Positions 26,719-35,461 are shown, counted from the first letter of the stretch. The stretch is DNA of 64,000 bases from Streptomyces sp. Q6 (GCF_036967205.1 NZ_CP146022.1:1-64000); one strand, 5' to 3'. The notes: generated by a model from the letters alone, not told the origin. Numbers and translations: made by a program.

Positions 26719-27892
26719 ATCACCGGGATGCCGGTGACCCGGTGACCCGGTGACCCGGTGATCAGCGTGGACAGCAAGAAGAAGGAGCTGATCGGCGACT
26801 ACAAGAACGCCGGGCACGCATCGCGGCCCGCAGGGCAGCCCGTGAGGGTCAAGACACACGACTTCCCCGGCCAGGCCGAGAAGGCGATTCCGTACGGAAT
26901 CTATGACACGGCGGCGAAAACCGGTTGGGTCAGCATCGGCACCGATGAGAACACCGCGGCGTTCGCCGTCACCTCGATCCGGCGCTGGTGGCAGGCCTGC
27001 GGCCGACACGGCTACCCCCGCGCCCACCGGCTGCTGATCACTGCCGACGGCGGGGGCTCCAACGGCTACCGCACCCGCGGCTGGAAGACCCAGCTCGCCA
27101 TCCTCGCTGCCGAGACCGGCCTTGAGGTCACGGTGTGTCACCCGCCGCCGGGCACCTCGAAGTGGAACAAGATTGAGCACCGGCTGTTCTCCCACATCAC
27201 CATGAACTGGCGCGGCAGACCCCTGACCAGCCATGAAGTCATGCTCCAAACCATCGCCTCGACCATCAGCCGCACCGGCCTTACCGTCCATGCCGAACTC
27301 GACAGCGGTGAGTACCCCACCGGCGTCCGCGTCAGCGACGACGAGATCGCCGCACTGCCCATCACTCGCCATCGCTTCCACGGCGACTGGAACTACACCC
27401 TCCACCCCCAGCGCTCGATGGACGCGGCGAGCGCCGGCAGCAGACCGGACGAGGCCCCGGAGGACAGACCGACTCGCCTCATGCGGCGTTCGCTCCAGGA
27501 CCCGGAACTGACCGGGAGGCACCGCCGACAGCTCAGCGAGCTCATCGACTCGCTGACTCCAGCGATGGAGGTTCAACGCGAGCAAGTGCTCCGCACACGT
27601 CGAGGCCACGAGCGCCTGGTGGCCCCTGGCGCAGGTGCCAAAGCCAAGCTCACCTCAAGCCGATAAGGTCCCGGTCACCGTGCTCCACCTGCGAAAACTC
27701 GCGACCATGGACCTCCTGGGCCAGCTCTTCAACACCATCGCCATGACCATCAGCCGCGCAGCGAGAGACGTCCGCCCGCTCCTGGAAGCCCATGGTGTTC
27801 ATCTCCCCGCCTCAACAGCCCGTTTCCGCACACCAGATGACATCGCCCGGTTCCTCGACCACGGCAACACCAATCTCGAACCGACATGTTGA
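26719..27892 (+). pseudogene. ISAzo13-family transposase, C-terminal part
   Basis: After the CTAG the frame reads DHRDAGDP, then an expanded 8-bp repeat (26733-26764) disrupts it. It continues VISVDSKKKELIGDYKNAG, TADGGGSNGYRTRGWKTQL and HRLFSHITMNWRGRPLTSHE, all hallmarks of the ISAzo13 DDE domain. Near 27655 a further one-base shift leads to the C-terminal HTH tail (VLHLRKLATMDLLGQLFNT). It is the second half of the gene begun at 21007. Confidence 0.8.
26733..26764. repeat. Tandem 8-bp expansion in the ISAzo13 gene
   Basis: GGTGACCC occurs three times in a row and is followed by GGTGATCA. Family members have one unit here, encoding G-D-P-V-I-S. The two extra units add 16 bases and shift the frame, which is a slippage mutation. 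Confidence 0.7.
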
Positions 27893-27989
27893 TTCCCGGC
27901 AAACTCTAAGTGGGTGTTCTGCGAGTCGTCGTGGCCGGTTGTCCGGTTTGAGGGGTTGCGGTTGGCCGCTTCTGCGGTGTGCTGGAGAC

Positions 27990-28847
27990 GTGGCTGATCG
28001 GCAGCCGTACCCGAGCGATCTGTCGGACGAGGCATGGGAGTTGATCCGGCCGGTCATCACGGCCTGGAAGGGGCAGCACCGTTCGGTCAGCGGCCATGAG
28101 GGCCGGTACGAGATGCGGGAGATCGTCAACGCGATCCTGTACCAGGCCCGGGTCGGCTGCCAGTGGCGCTATCTGCCGCACGACCTTCCGCCCTACACCG
28201 CGGTCTACTACTACTTCGGGCTGTGGCGCGACGACGGCACCGACCAGACCATCCACGACCTGCTGCGCTGGCAGGTCCGCGAGTCGAAAGGCCGGCGCGA
28301 GGACCCGTCCGCGGTCGTGATGGACTCCCAGACCGTGCACGTCTCGCTCAACGCCCCGAAGGAGACGACCGGCCTGGATCCGGGCAAGAAGAGCCGGGGC
28401 CGCAAGCGGGGCATCGCCACCGATGTGCTCGGTCTGCTCATCGCGGTGATCGTGGTCGCCGCGAGCGTGCACGACAACGCCATCGGGATCACGCTGCTGG
28501 ACAAGGTGGCCGCCGACAACCCCGGCGTGGTGAAGAGCTGGGTCGATGCCGGGTTCAAGAACGCCGTCATCGAGCACGGCCGGTCACTGGGCATCGACGT
28601 CGAGGTGGTGTCCCGGGATCCGCAGACCAAGGGGTTCGCCCCGGCCCCGAAACGGTGGATCGCCGAGCAGACCTTCGGCACCCTCATGCTGCACCGCCGC
28701 CTGGCCCGCGACTACGAGACCCTGCCCGCCAGTTCGGCGTCCTGGATCCGCTGGTCGATGACCGACGTCATGACCCACCGGCTCACCGCCACCACCACTC
28801 CCACCTGGCGGGACCCGCCACCGGCCCGCCGGCCCGGACCGGCATGA
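27990..28847 (+). CDS. IS5-family transposase (ISL2-like)
   Basis: 285 residues from the GTG at 27990. N-terminus YPSDLSDEAWELIRPVITAW, then AILYQARVGCQWRYLPHDLP. The catalytic core has VVMDSQTVHVSLNAPKE (Asp1), KSWVDAGFKNAVIEHG (Asp2) and RWIAEQTFGTLMLHRRLARD (Glu). It is one intact frame of normal length, without need for frameshifting. Its stop overlaps the start of the next ORF as ATGA. Confidence 0.88.
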   Translation: MADRQPYPSDLSDEAWELIRPVITAWKGQHRSVSGHEGRYEMREIVNAILYQARVGCQWRYLPHDLPPYTAVYYYFGLWRDDGTDQTIHDLLRWQVRESKGRREDPSAVVMDSQTVHVSLNAPKETTGLDPGKKSRGRKRGIATDVLGLLIAVIVVAASVHDNAIGITLLDKVAADNPGVVKSWVDAGFKNAVIEHGRSLGIDVEVVSRDPQTKGFAPAPKRWIAEQTFGTLMLHRRLARDYETLPASSASWIRWSMTDVMTHRLTATTTPTWRDPPPARRPGPA

Positions 28848-29269
28848 TCGTGTGGGAGTTGAGCATGCAGGAGTTCCTGGAACAGATCGAGATACGCGAG
28901 GCCGCCGGCCGTGACCTCGCGAACCGGCTCCGCACCCAGATCGCCGAGCTCACCGCCCAACTCACGGCCGCCGAACAGGCTCTGGAGCGACTGAAGATCA
29001 CCCGGGAAACCATCCTGGAGATCGGCCCGGACCTTCCCGGCGGCCTCGCCCCGCTGCCCTCGGCCTACCGCCAGATCCTCGCCCTCTTCGAGAACACCGC
29101 GGACGGACTGCACCCCAAGGACGTCTGCCTCGCCCTGGACACCGGCACCGAGCCCCGGCACGTCGAAGGCACCCGCGCCAAACTGAAACGCCTGGTCAGC
29201 CGCGGCATCCTCACCGAACCCGAGCCCGGCCTCTTCCAGCTACCGCAGCCAACCCCGCCCCCGGACTGA
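28844..29269 (+). CDS. Accessory coiled-coil/winged-helix ORF of the IS5-type element
   Basis: 141 residues. The ATG at 28844 overlaps the transposase stop (ATGA), so it is coupled to it. Residues 5-60 form a heptad-rich helix (EFLEQIEIREAAGRDLANRL), and residues about 70-130 look like a winged helix (LFENTADGLHPKDVCLALDT, then RAKLKRLVSRGILTEPEPGL). It resembles a DNA-binding accessory or regulatory protein. ISL2-type elements do not normally need a second protein, so this may be a captured gene or a regulator of transposition. Confidence 0.68.
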   Translation: MIVWELSMQEFLEQIEIREAAGRDLANRLRTQIAELTAQLTAAEQALERLKITRETILEIGPDLPGGLAPLPSAYRQILALFENTADGLHPKDVCLALDTGTEPRHVEGTRAKLKRLVSRGILTEPEPGLFQLPQPTPPPD

Positions 29270-29301
29270 CACCCGGCGAAAGCCCACAGAACACCCACTA
29301 A

Positions 29302-30166
29302 GACCGTGTCCTACGTGGTGAGGCGTCGTTAACCTCGGTATGGGGCGGGGTACGTGGAGTTGGATTGTTCCAGACGGGCTGTGGGAGATCGCGAAGCCGC
29401 TGATCCCGCCCTCGAGGGTGCGGCCGCAAGGCGGCGGAACGCAGGACACGCCTGATGAGACGCTGTTCGCGGCCATCATCTACGTCCTGGTCAGCGGCTG
29501 CGCCTGGCGCCAACTGCCGCCCTGCTTCGGGATATCGAAGTCGACCGCTCACCGCCGGTTCCTGATCTGGTCGAGAGCCGGTGTCTGGGGCCGCCTGCAC
29601 GAAGCAGTGCTACACCGCCTCGACGACGCCGGCCTCATCGACGTCACCCGCGTCGTCCTCGACACCGCCCATGTCAGGGCCAAAAAGGGGGCGAACACAC
29701 AGGTCCGAGCCCTGTGGACCGGGGCAAGCCGGGTTCCAAGATGCACGTCCTGTCGGACGCGAACGGACTGCCCCTCCTCGTCGGCATCTCGGCCGGCAAC
29801 ACCCACGACAGCGAAGGTCTCAAGCCGATGATCGAGGGTCACCAAACGAGACACGACCCCCACCGCGGCCGACACTTCAAGCCTCAACGCCTGCACGCCG
29901 ACAAAGCCTACGACCGCGCCGACCTGCGGAAATGGTTACGCGGCAAACGCATCGGAGTACGGATCGCGCGCAAAGGCATCGAGTCCAGCGAACGATTAGG
30001 GCGACGCCGCTGGGTCATCGAGCGGACCATGTCCTGGCTGTCCGGCTACCGACGTCTCAGCCCTCGCTACGAACGCAATCCCCGCAACTACCTGGCCTTT
30101 CTCGGGCTCGCTGCAGCCATCTGCTGCTACAAGCGTCTCATTCGACTCACCACGTAGGACACGGTC
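29302..30166. mobile_element. IS5-family (IS427-group) element
   Basis: 865 bp with exact 21-bp inverted repeats (GACCGTGTCCTACGTGG.. at 29302, complement ending 30166), flanked by TAA on both sides (29299-29301 and 30167-30169). The left TAA is the right-hand TAA of the preceding element, so it was inserted at that edge. It appears complete. Confidence 0.87.
29340..30157 (+). CDS. IS427-group transposase made by -1 frameshifting
   Basis: The first frame (29340 to about 29690) reads WSWIVPDGLWEIAKPLIPPS, then VVLDTAHVRAKKG with the first Asp. The second frame (-1) continues GKPGSKMHVLSDANGLPLLV, then HADKAYDRADLRKWLRGKR with the second Asp and RRWVIERTMSWLSGYRRLS with the Glu. The switch is at A5G5 (29682-29691). 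TTA codons occur at 29936 and 29996. The copy is intact. Confidence 0.86.
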
Positions 30167-30227
30167 TAAGAACCCATAACAGGATCACGGGTATCGCGCT
30201 CCCCGGGCCTAGCGTTAGGGTCCGGCC

Positions 30228-30563
30228 ATGGAGATCCTCAAGGGCGCAGGCGTGTGGACACACCCCGGCGAAGCCGGCAATGACTGGATCGAGCAACTAC
30301 GCACGTCGGATCTGTCGGTGGGAACGTACTGCATCCCGGTCGGCGGGCGTGATGCCCAGAGCCCGCACACCGAGGATGAGATCTATGTCGTCACAGCCGG
30401 ACGCGCCAAGATCGAAACACCAGGCCGAACGGACGAGGTGAGTCCCGGGACGGTGATCTTCGTGCCGGCCGGTGAAGAACATCGCTTCACAGAAGTGACC
30501 GAAGACCTGGTGCTGCTCGTGGTGTTCGGGCCTGCGTACGGCTCGCGCTCACCCGAATCCTAG
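30228..30563 (+). CDS. Single-domain cupin protein
   Basis: 111 residues. The cupin barrel motifs are visible: G.....PHTEDEIYVVTAGRA (metal His and Glu) and PGTVIFVPAGEEHRF (second His). Small cupins of this kind bind a metal and act as enzymes or sensors; the substrate is not readable. It is the first intact gene to the right of the transposon nest and has no operon partner. Confidence 0.8.
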   Translation: MEILKGAGVWTHPGEAGNDWIEQLRTSDLSVGTYCIPVGGRDAQSPHTEDEIYVVTAGRAKIETPGRTDEVSPGTVIFVPAGEEHRFTEVTEDLVLLVVFGPAYGSRSPES

Positions 30564-30566
30564 CGG

Positions 30567-31106
30567 TCAGGAGGCGGCCCTCCTCAGACGCTGCGAGCAG
30601 ATCAGGCTGCAGGCCAACGCCAAGAAGGCGTCGCGGAGTGCGACGCGTCGTCGCGAACGCACGGCGAGGCATTTGAACTGATGGAGCAGGGGGAAGGTCT
30701 GCTCGACGACGTAACGGAGCTTGCCCAGCGCTTCGATATGAGAAGCGCCCTTGCGGGAGATCTCCGGCATGATCTGGCGACGCCGCAGCTCACGCCGCAC
30801 GGCCTCCTTCTATGTCGCGCGGCCGTGAGAGCCGTCCACGTACGCGCGGGACCAGTCGAGTTCGCCGGCCGCGTGGAGTTCGGCGAGCAGAATGCGGTGC
30901 AGCCGGTTGAAGACACCCGCCTTCCGTCTGCGGTCGAGGCGCAGCCAGCAAGTCTGTCCGGAGCCGAACCCCAGCACAGGGGCAGCAGTTGCCCGGCTAT
31001 GTCGTTGGGCAGGACATACAGGATGCCCTGCAGACACCGACAGTCGTCCACCGGCCGGGGGCTCGGCGACCGTGCTTCCGCAGTAATGGGGCTCGTTGAA
31101 AATCAC
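30567..31106 (-). pseudogene. IS5-family transposase remnant
   Basis: Pieces in several minus-strand frames match an IS5-type transposase: RRKAGVFNRLHRILLAELHA and ELDWSRAYVDGSHGRAT in the N-terminal half, then RRQIMPEISRKGASHIEAL and LRYVVEQTFPLLHQFKCLAV at the C-terminus. The central part is deleted and frames are broken. It is an old insertion, older in appearance than the elements to the left. Confidence 0.75.
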
Positions 31107-31328
31107 CAGGGGCGCTCAAGGTGTTCGCCAGAGCTGCTCACGTCGGGTCCCCACTTTCATCACGCCCCCCGGACGGACATCACTCGGGAGGGACCTCCCG
31201 GTAGCCCGCCAGTATCCGGACGGGCCGGGCTCGTTGATGACGAAGACGGCGGGCAGGCAGGCACCGACCTCAACCACCGGTCGTTGCAACCAACACGTAT
31301 GCTTCCCGAGATCACAACAGGGGCAGGC

Positions 31329-31637
31329 ATGGACTGGGTTGCATGGGCCGCAAGCGGGGCGGGAGTACTCTTCATCGCTGCGGCGATCTACGGGTACGCC
31401 ACACGTCCCGACGCACCACGCGACGCGGCCATCAAACACACGACCTTCCGCATCCGGCTACCACTCCTCATGGCCTGGTTCTTCCTCTGGCGCGAACTCC
31501 CCAATGCCCTACAAGCTCCCTGGGCGGTCGACGCGACAGGCGACGTTATCGGCCTCGCGGCCGTCGTCATCGTTGCTCTTGCCGTACGCCGACGCCGCCG
31601 CGCCACCCCAGACGGCGATACCGGCCCAGCCAGGTAG
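31329..31637 (+). CDS. Small integral membrane protein, unknown
   Basis: 102 residues with three predicted membrane helices: about residues 3-24 (VAWAASGAGVLFIAAAIYGY), 45-62 (LPLLMAWFFLWRELPNAL) and 75-92 (DVIGLAAVVIVALAV), followed by an Arg-rich cytosolic tail. A purine stretch AGGGGCAGGC precedes the ATG. The family is not recognised. It is flanked by gene debris on both sides. Confidence 0.6.
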   Translation: MDWVAWAASGAGVLFIAAAIYGYATRPDAPRDAAIKHTTFRIRLPLLMAWFFLWRELPNALQAPWAVDATGDVIGLAAVVIVALAVRRRRRATPDGDTGPAR

Positions 31638-32125
31638 TTCCACACCGGTCCGAACATCCCGCCCGTGATCCGCTTCGACAACTCCCCAACCCATCACCGG
31701 TGGGCAATCAATTTCAAGCATCCGATCATGCTCGCCACCCCCACCACTCATTTCCAAGCACAACAAAGTGGCCCAGCAAGAGCATCGTCGGCGAAGTCCA
31801 AAGAGCGCCATCACCAGGCTCCTGGCGATCGAACCAGACGACCGGACACTCGCTGACGGCCGCGTCACTCGGGCTGCCTCCTCCGATCCGCTCCAAGGCC
31901 GAGAGCACGTTGCCTACATGCGTCGCCACCTGGACGACTCCGCCGGCGCTTCACGCAGTGCACCCAGTGCCGCGAGGCCTGCGGCCACGATGAAGCGTTC
32001 CATCAGCAGCGCAGCCTGTCGATGAGCGCCGACAGCTACCGCCTGGACGATTCACTCGATGACACACCACTGTTCATCGGAGACCCCGTTCCCTGACTCA
32101 CCCGCGCGGCCGGAATGGTTGTCGT
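31638..32125. other. Gene debris, no intact gene
   Basis: A minus-strand open frame at 31726-31929 (MATHVGNVLSALERIGGG...) has some coding character but no recognisable start signal or family. At 32052-32090 on the minus strand GVSDEQWCVIE resembles the first residues of an IS5-type transposase, cut off by a stop. This debris probably marks the deletion that removed the end of the neighbouring sigma-factor gene. Confidence 0.45.
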
Positions 32126-32518
32126 TCATCGTCGGCCTCCCACCCGCGTCAGCGGAGCAAAAGAGAGCGGCGGGCGGTGCTCCGCGGCCTTGTGGTCTCG
32201 AGCGGCAGCAGCCTCGGTCGAGCGGACCCGGTCGATGGCGCGGCGGTGAGCCAAGGTGAGAATCCAGTTGCGGACGGTACCGCGCTCGGGCCGGTAGCCG
32301 GGGGCTGTGCGCCACACCTCGACATAGACCTCCTGAGCCACTTCTTCGGACTGCGCGTGATCACGCAGCACCTTCTGCACAATCCCGAACACGGACCCGG
32401 CCACAGCGTCGTACAGTGCGGCGAACGCGTCCTGATCGCCTTGCGCCACTTTCGCCATGAGTTGCTGCAGGTCTGGCTTGCGCTCCGGGTTTGGTCCGAT
32501 GGGGATGGCTTGCGTCAT
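32126..32518 (-). pseudogene. ECF sigma factor (SigK-like), region 4 missing
   Basis: The first about 112 residues are a normal ECF sigma region 2: GDQDAFAALYDAVAGSVFGI, then SEEVAQEVYVEVWRTAPGYR and NWILTLAHRRAIDRVRSTEA. After DHKAAEHRP the sequence departs from the family and stops at residue 130, so region 4, which binds the -35 element, is lost; the usual anti-sigma gene behind it is absent too. It lies 111 bp downstream of the molybdopterin oxidoreductase, the normal partner of SigK-type modules. The fragment could still bind core polymerase but should not read promoters. Confidence 0.85.
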
Positions 32519-32629
32519 GTACGGCCTTCCGGCTGCCGGTGTTCGGCGGCTGGTTGCGGGGAGCCTGGTGCCCCGCCGACGCCCCCCTCGGCGGCGGCGG
32601 GTTGCGCCTACCTGCGCTCGTACGCTGAT

Positions 32630-34294
32630 CTAATCGACACTGACCACCACCGAGTGCCAGCCGGATGCCCCGTCCGGGATCGTCTGCGTGCGCTTCTGCG
32701 TCTGCGTCTCACCTGTACGGTCCGTCGCCCGGATGGTCAGTGTGTGGCCGCCCTTGGTGGCTTGCCACGGATAGGACCACTGGCGCCAGGTGTCTCGCGT
32801 GTCCTCGTCGGCGAGTCGGGCTTGCTCCCACGGACCGTCGTCTACGCGTACCTCGACCTTGTCGATGCCGCGGTGCTGTGCCCAGGCGACACCGGCCACC
32901 ATCACGGTGCCGGCCTTCGGCCGGGCGAAAGGCTTGGGGGTGTCGATGCGTGACTGCGTCTTGATCGGCGCGCGTTGGGCCCAGTCCCGCTTCACCCAGT
33001 ACGAGTCGTAGGCGTCGAACGTGGTCAGCTCGATGTCCTCGATCCACTTGCAGGCCGACACGTAACCGTAGAGACCGGGCACCAGCATGCGCACAGGGAA
33101 ACCGTGCTCGAAGGGCAGCGGTTGTCCGTTCATGCCGACGGCGAGCATCGCGTCGCGGCCGTCCATCACGTCCTCGACCGGGCTGCCGATGGTCATCCCG
33201 TCCACCGAACGCGCCACCAGCTGATCAGCCGATCCACCCTTCGACGGGGGCTTCGCACCGCACTCGCGCAGCAGGTCTGCGAGACGGACACCGATCCAGC
33301 GGGCGTTGCCCACGTACGGACCGCCGACCTCGTTGGAGACACAGGTCAGGGTGATGTTCCGTTCGATGAGCGGCATCTTCAGCAAGTCGTCGAAGGACAG
33401 GACCCGTTCACGGGAGAGGCCCTGTCCATGGATGCGCAGCCTCCATGTGGTGGCATCGACCTTGGGTACGACGAGCGCGGTGTCGACACGGTAGAAGTCG
33501 TCCGTGGGCGTCATGAACGGACTGATTCCGTCGATCCGCAACGCGGCGCGCTTCGGTACGGGGGTCGCCGCCGAAGCTGCCGGGGGAAGCACGACGCCTT
33601 TGCGGGAGGCGACGGCGTTCTGACCCTGCGAGTCATTGAGGGCACGTCCCGCGAGGCCGGCGCCGGTGGAGGCCGCGGCCGCCGCGGTGGCCGCGAGGAT
33701 GAACCCGCGCCGGTCCCAGCCGTCGCCGCCTGTCGCCCCTTCGTGGTGCGTGGCTGCCGCACCGTCATCCGTGCCGATGGAGTCAACTTCGTCCCGCGAG
33801 GGATGGTGTCCGGGTGCCGACCGGGTGCGCCGCCCCAGTCTGCCGATCAACGCGTACAGCAAGCAGGCGCCCACCACCGAACCAGCAAGGGATGGGAACG
33901 CGTCGCTGACACTGGTGGAGTCGGCTCGGGCAGTGGCGGCCAGCGCCCCGACCACACCGAAGGCAAGTACACAAAGCGAGCCGGTCAGCCGCCAACGCGT
34001 GGCCAGCATCCCCACGACAAGGGCAAGAACGCTGAGCACGGCGAGAATGCCGAGCTGGAGCACGAGCTTGTCGTTGGTGCCGAACTGTCGGATCGCCCAG
34101 TCCTTCACGGCGGGCGGTGTGCGGTCGATCGCCGCCCCTCCGACTGCGATCACGGGCCCGGACTCCGGGCGTACGGCCACGGAGACCAGTTCCGCGACCG
34201 CGATGGCCGCATAACCGGCGAGCAGCCCACTCAGCGCACCCAGAGCAAGACGCCTGATGCCGTGCAACGGCCTGGGGAAATCGTCGTCGTCCAT
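32630..34294 (-). CDS. Membrane-anchored molybdopterin oxidoreductase (sulfite-oxidase family)
   Basis: 554 residues. About 160 N-terminal residues form four membrane helices (first at 14-36, last at 128-147). Then comes a twin-arginine-like motif WDRRGFILAATAAA (about 193-206) and the extracytoplasmic sulfite-oxidase-like domain with the molybdenum-ligand cysteine in ITLTCVSNEVGG, followed by an Ig-like dimerisation domain near the C-terminus. Family members oxidise or reduce sulfur or methionine-sulfoxide-type substrates outside the cell. In mycobacteria and Streptomyces they sit beside SigK/RskA, as here, although the sigma gene is truncated. Confidence 0.87.
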   Translation of the reverse strand: MDDDDFPRPLHGIRRLALGALSGLLAGYAAIAVAELVSVAVRPESGPVIAVGGAAIDRTPPAVKDWAIRQFGTNDKLVLQLGILAVLSVLALVVGMLATRWRLTGSLCVLAFGVVGALAATARADSTSVSDAFPSLAGSVVGACLLYALIGRLGRRTRSAPGHHPSRDEVDSIGTDDGAAATHHEGATGGDGWDRRGFILAATAAAAASTGAGLAGRALNDSQGQNAVASRKGVVLPPAASAATPVPKRAALRIDGISPFMTPTDDFYRVDTALVVPKVDATTWRLRIHGQGLSRERVLSFDDLLKMPLIERNITLTCVSNEVGGPYVGNARWIGVRLADLLRECGAKPPSKGGSADQLVARSVDGMTIGSPVEDVMDGRDAMLAVGMNGQPLPFEHGFPVRMLVPGLYGYVSACKWIEDIELTTFDAYDSYWVKRDWAQRAPIKTQSRIDTPKPFARPKAGTVMVAGVAWAQHRGIDKVEVRVDDGPWEQARLADEDTRDTWRQWSYPWQATKGGHTLTIRATDRTGETQTQKRTQTIPDGASGWHSVVVSVD

Positions 34295-34494
34295 GCCTGG
34301 AATCCGTTCTCATGCCACGCCCGGATTGGTCGTTCACGCCATCGAGGGAGGAAAAGATGCCGCGCGAAAGCTCTACCAACCCTGACGGCAGCAAGCGGAC
34401 AGACAGCGCCGTAGACACTCGCCCCTTCCCCACATCGGCGCCCGTTTCCCTCGTCGACGAGCACTGAACGCGTAGGAAACGCCCCAAAGACCAC

Positions 34495-34893
34495 GTGGCA
34501 CGGGGACACCGGATTAACGCCAGACCAGCGAGCGCTGCACACGGCTCTTGGAGTCAGGAAGAGTGCACCGACGAGGCGTTGGAGTGTGCGGTGGAGCTGG
34601 AAAGGCTGCTCCATTCGGCAGGCCGGTGGTTGGAGCAAGAGGGCATCACGAGGGCGCCACGATGGGCACGGCGCGCGGTCAGGACCTTCGGCGCCCGCAC
34701 CCTGCACAGGCTGCCGAGCGATGTGGCGATGTGGGCGCCGGCAACGGCACAGCGGCAGGGGCCCTCCGGCCGCCCGCACCGCGTCAGGCCGTACTGGCCG
34801 CCATCGAGAGCGTCACCCAAGACCCCCCGCATAGAGAGGAGATCGCACGTGGCGGCCCACCGAATCGATCGCAGAACTGATCCGAAAGGGTGA
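34495..34893 (+). CDS. Doubtful hypothetical ORF
   Basis: 132 codons from a GTG at 34495. The stretch EECTDEALECAVELERLLHS to FGARTLHRLPSDVAMWAPA has plausible codon use and a helical pattern, but the last 40 residues are Arg/Pro-rich and look non-coding, and no ribosome-binding site is seen. It may be a real small gene with a damaged 3' end or chance. No family is recognised. Confidence 0.3.
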   Translation: MARGHRINARPASAAHGSWSQEECTDEALECAVELERLLHSAGRWLEQEGITRAPRWARRAVRTFGARTLHRLPSDVAMWAPATAQRQGPSGRPHRVRPYWPPSRASPKTPRIERRSHVAAHRIDRRTDPKG

Positions 34894-35011
34894 ACAAGGG
34901 TGAATAGACCAATCCCGGTCTACCGGGCGCAGCGGATTGCTGATGAGGAGCAACCAGCTCTTCGCACTGCCCGCCGAGGGCAGTGCCGTTCACACAGTTA
35001 AGGAACGTTCC

Positions 35012-35341
35012 ATGTCTCGAGTGCTGAAGAGTGCGGCGGTTCTGGTGGCCGTGGGCGGGGCCGTCCTCGCCGGTACGGGCGCCGCCTCCGCCGACAGCGG
35101 GGCCCAGGGTGCCGCAATTGGTTCACCCGGTGTGCTGTCGGGCAACGTCGTCCAGGTACCGGTCCACGTCCCGGTGAACGCCTGCGGCAACACCGTCACC
35201 GTCATCGGTCTGCTCAACCCCGCGTTCGGCAACACCTGTGCCAACGGCTCGAGCCACTGGGGCGGACACACCTGGGACGAGGGCGACATGGGCCACCACG
35301 GCTCGATGAACCACGACGGCGACATGGGCATGTGGAAGTAG
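35012..35341 (+). CDS. Short chaplin with a His/Asp/Met-rich tail
   Basis: 109 residues. Signal peptide 1-28 (MSRVLKSAAVLVAVGGAVLA, cleavage after ASA), then one chaplin domain from GAAIGSPGVLSGNVVQVPVH to NTCAN with the two conserved cysteines (ACGNTV and NTCAN). Chaplins are secreted amyloid-forming surfactants coating Streptomyces aerial hyphae and spores. Short chaplins normally end soon after the second cysteine; here a 31-residue tail (SHWGGHTWDEGDMGHHGSMN...) follows, with clustered His, Asp and Met that could bind a metal. AAGGAAC lies before the ATG. The gene stands alone. Confidence 0.9.
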   Translation: MSRVLKSAAVLVAVGGAVLAGTGAASADSGAQGAAIGSPGVLSGNVVQVPVHVPVNACGNTVTVIGLLNPAFGNTCANGSSHWGGHTWDEGDMGHHGSMNHDGDMGMWK

Positions 35342-35461
35342 TCCACCGCCCATAGGCACCGACAGCTGACCCATCCGCGGCCTGCCGTCGCATCACGCAT
35401 CCCTGGTGCCGCAGAAACACACGGCGCCGGGGATGCCGTGCCCATGACCACTGCATGATGC

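Larger units (their letters stand above)
20954..27906. mobile_element. ISAzo13-family element split by a four-element nest
   Basis: The ends share a 14-bp imperfect inverted repeat with core TTGCCGGGAA (20958-20967, complement at 27893-27902) and are flanked by TAA (20951-20953 and 27907-27909). The left 0.57 kb and right 1.2 kb are the two halves of one ISAzo13-type transposase gene. Between them, exactly at a CTAG (21526-21529 and 26715-26718), 5.2 kb of other insertion sequences is inserted. Joining the two sides at CTAG restores the reading ..EQA-L-DHRDAGDP.., so no ISAzo13 sequence was lost. Confidence 0.8.
27910..29298. mobile_element. IS5-family (ISL2-like) element with accessory ORF
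   Basis: Ends GTGGGTGTTCTG (27910) and CAGAACACCCAC (ending 29298) are exact complements, flanked by TAA on both sides (27907-27909 and 29299-29301). A 3-bp duplication is typical of the ISL2 group. The 1389 bp hold an intact transposase and a second, translationally coupled ORF. Confidence 0.85.

Noticed and set aside
19436-30166. Composite transposon or integrative element with integrase
   Set aside because: All elements have their own ends and target duplications, and no integrase, attachment repeats or transfer genes are present, so stepwise insertion explains the region.
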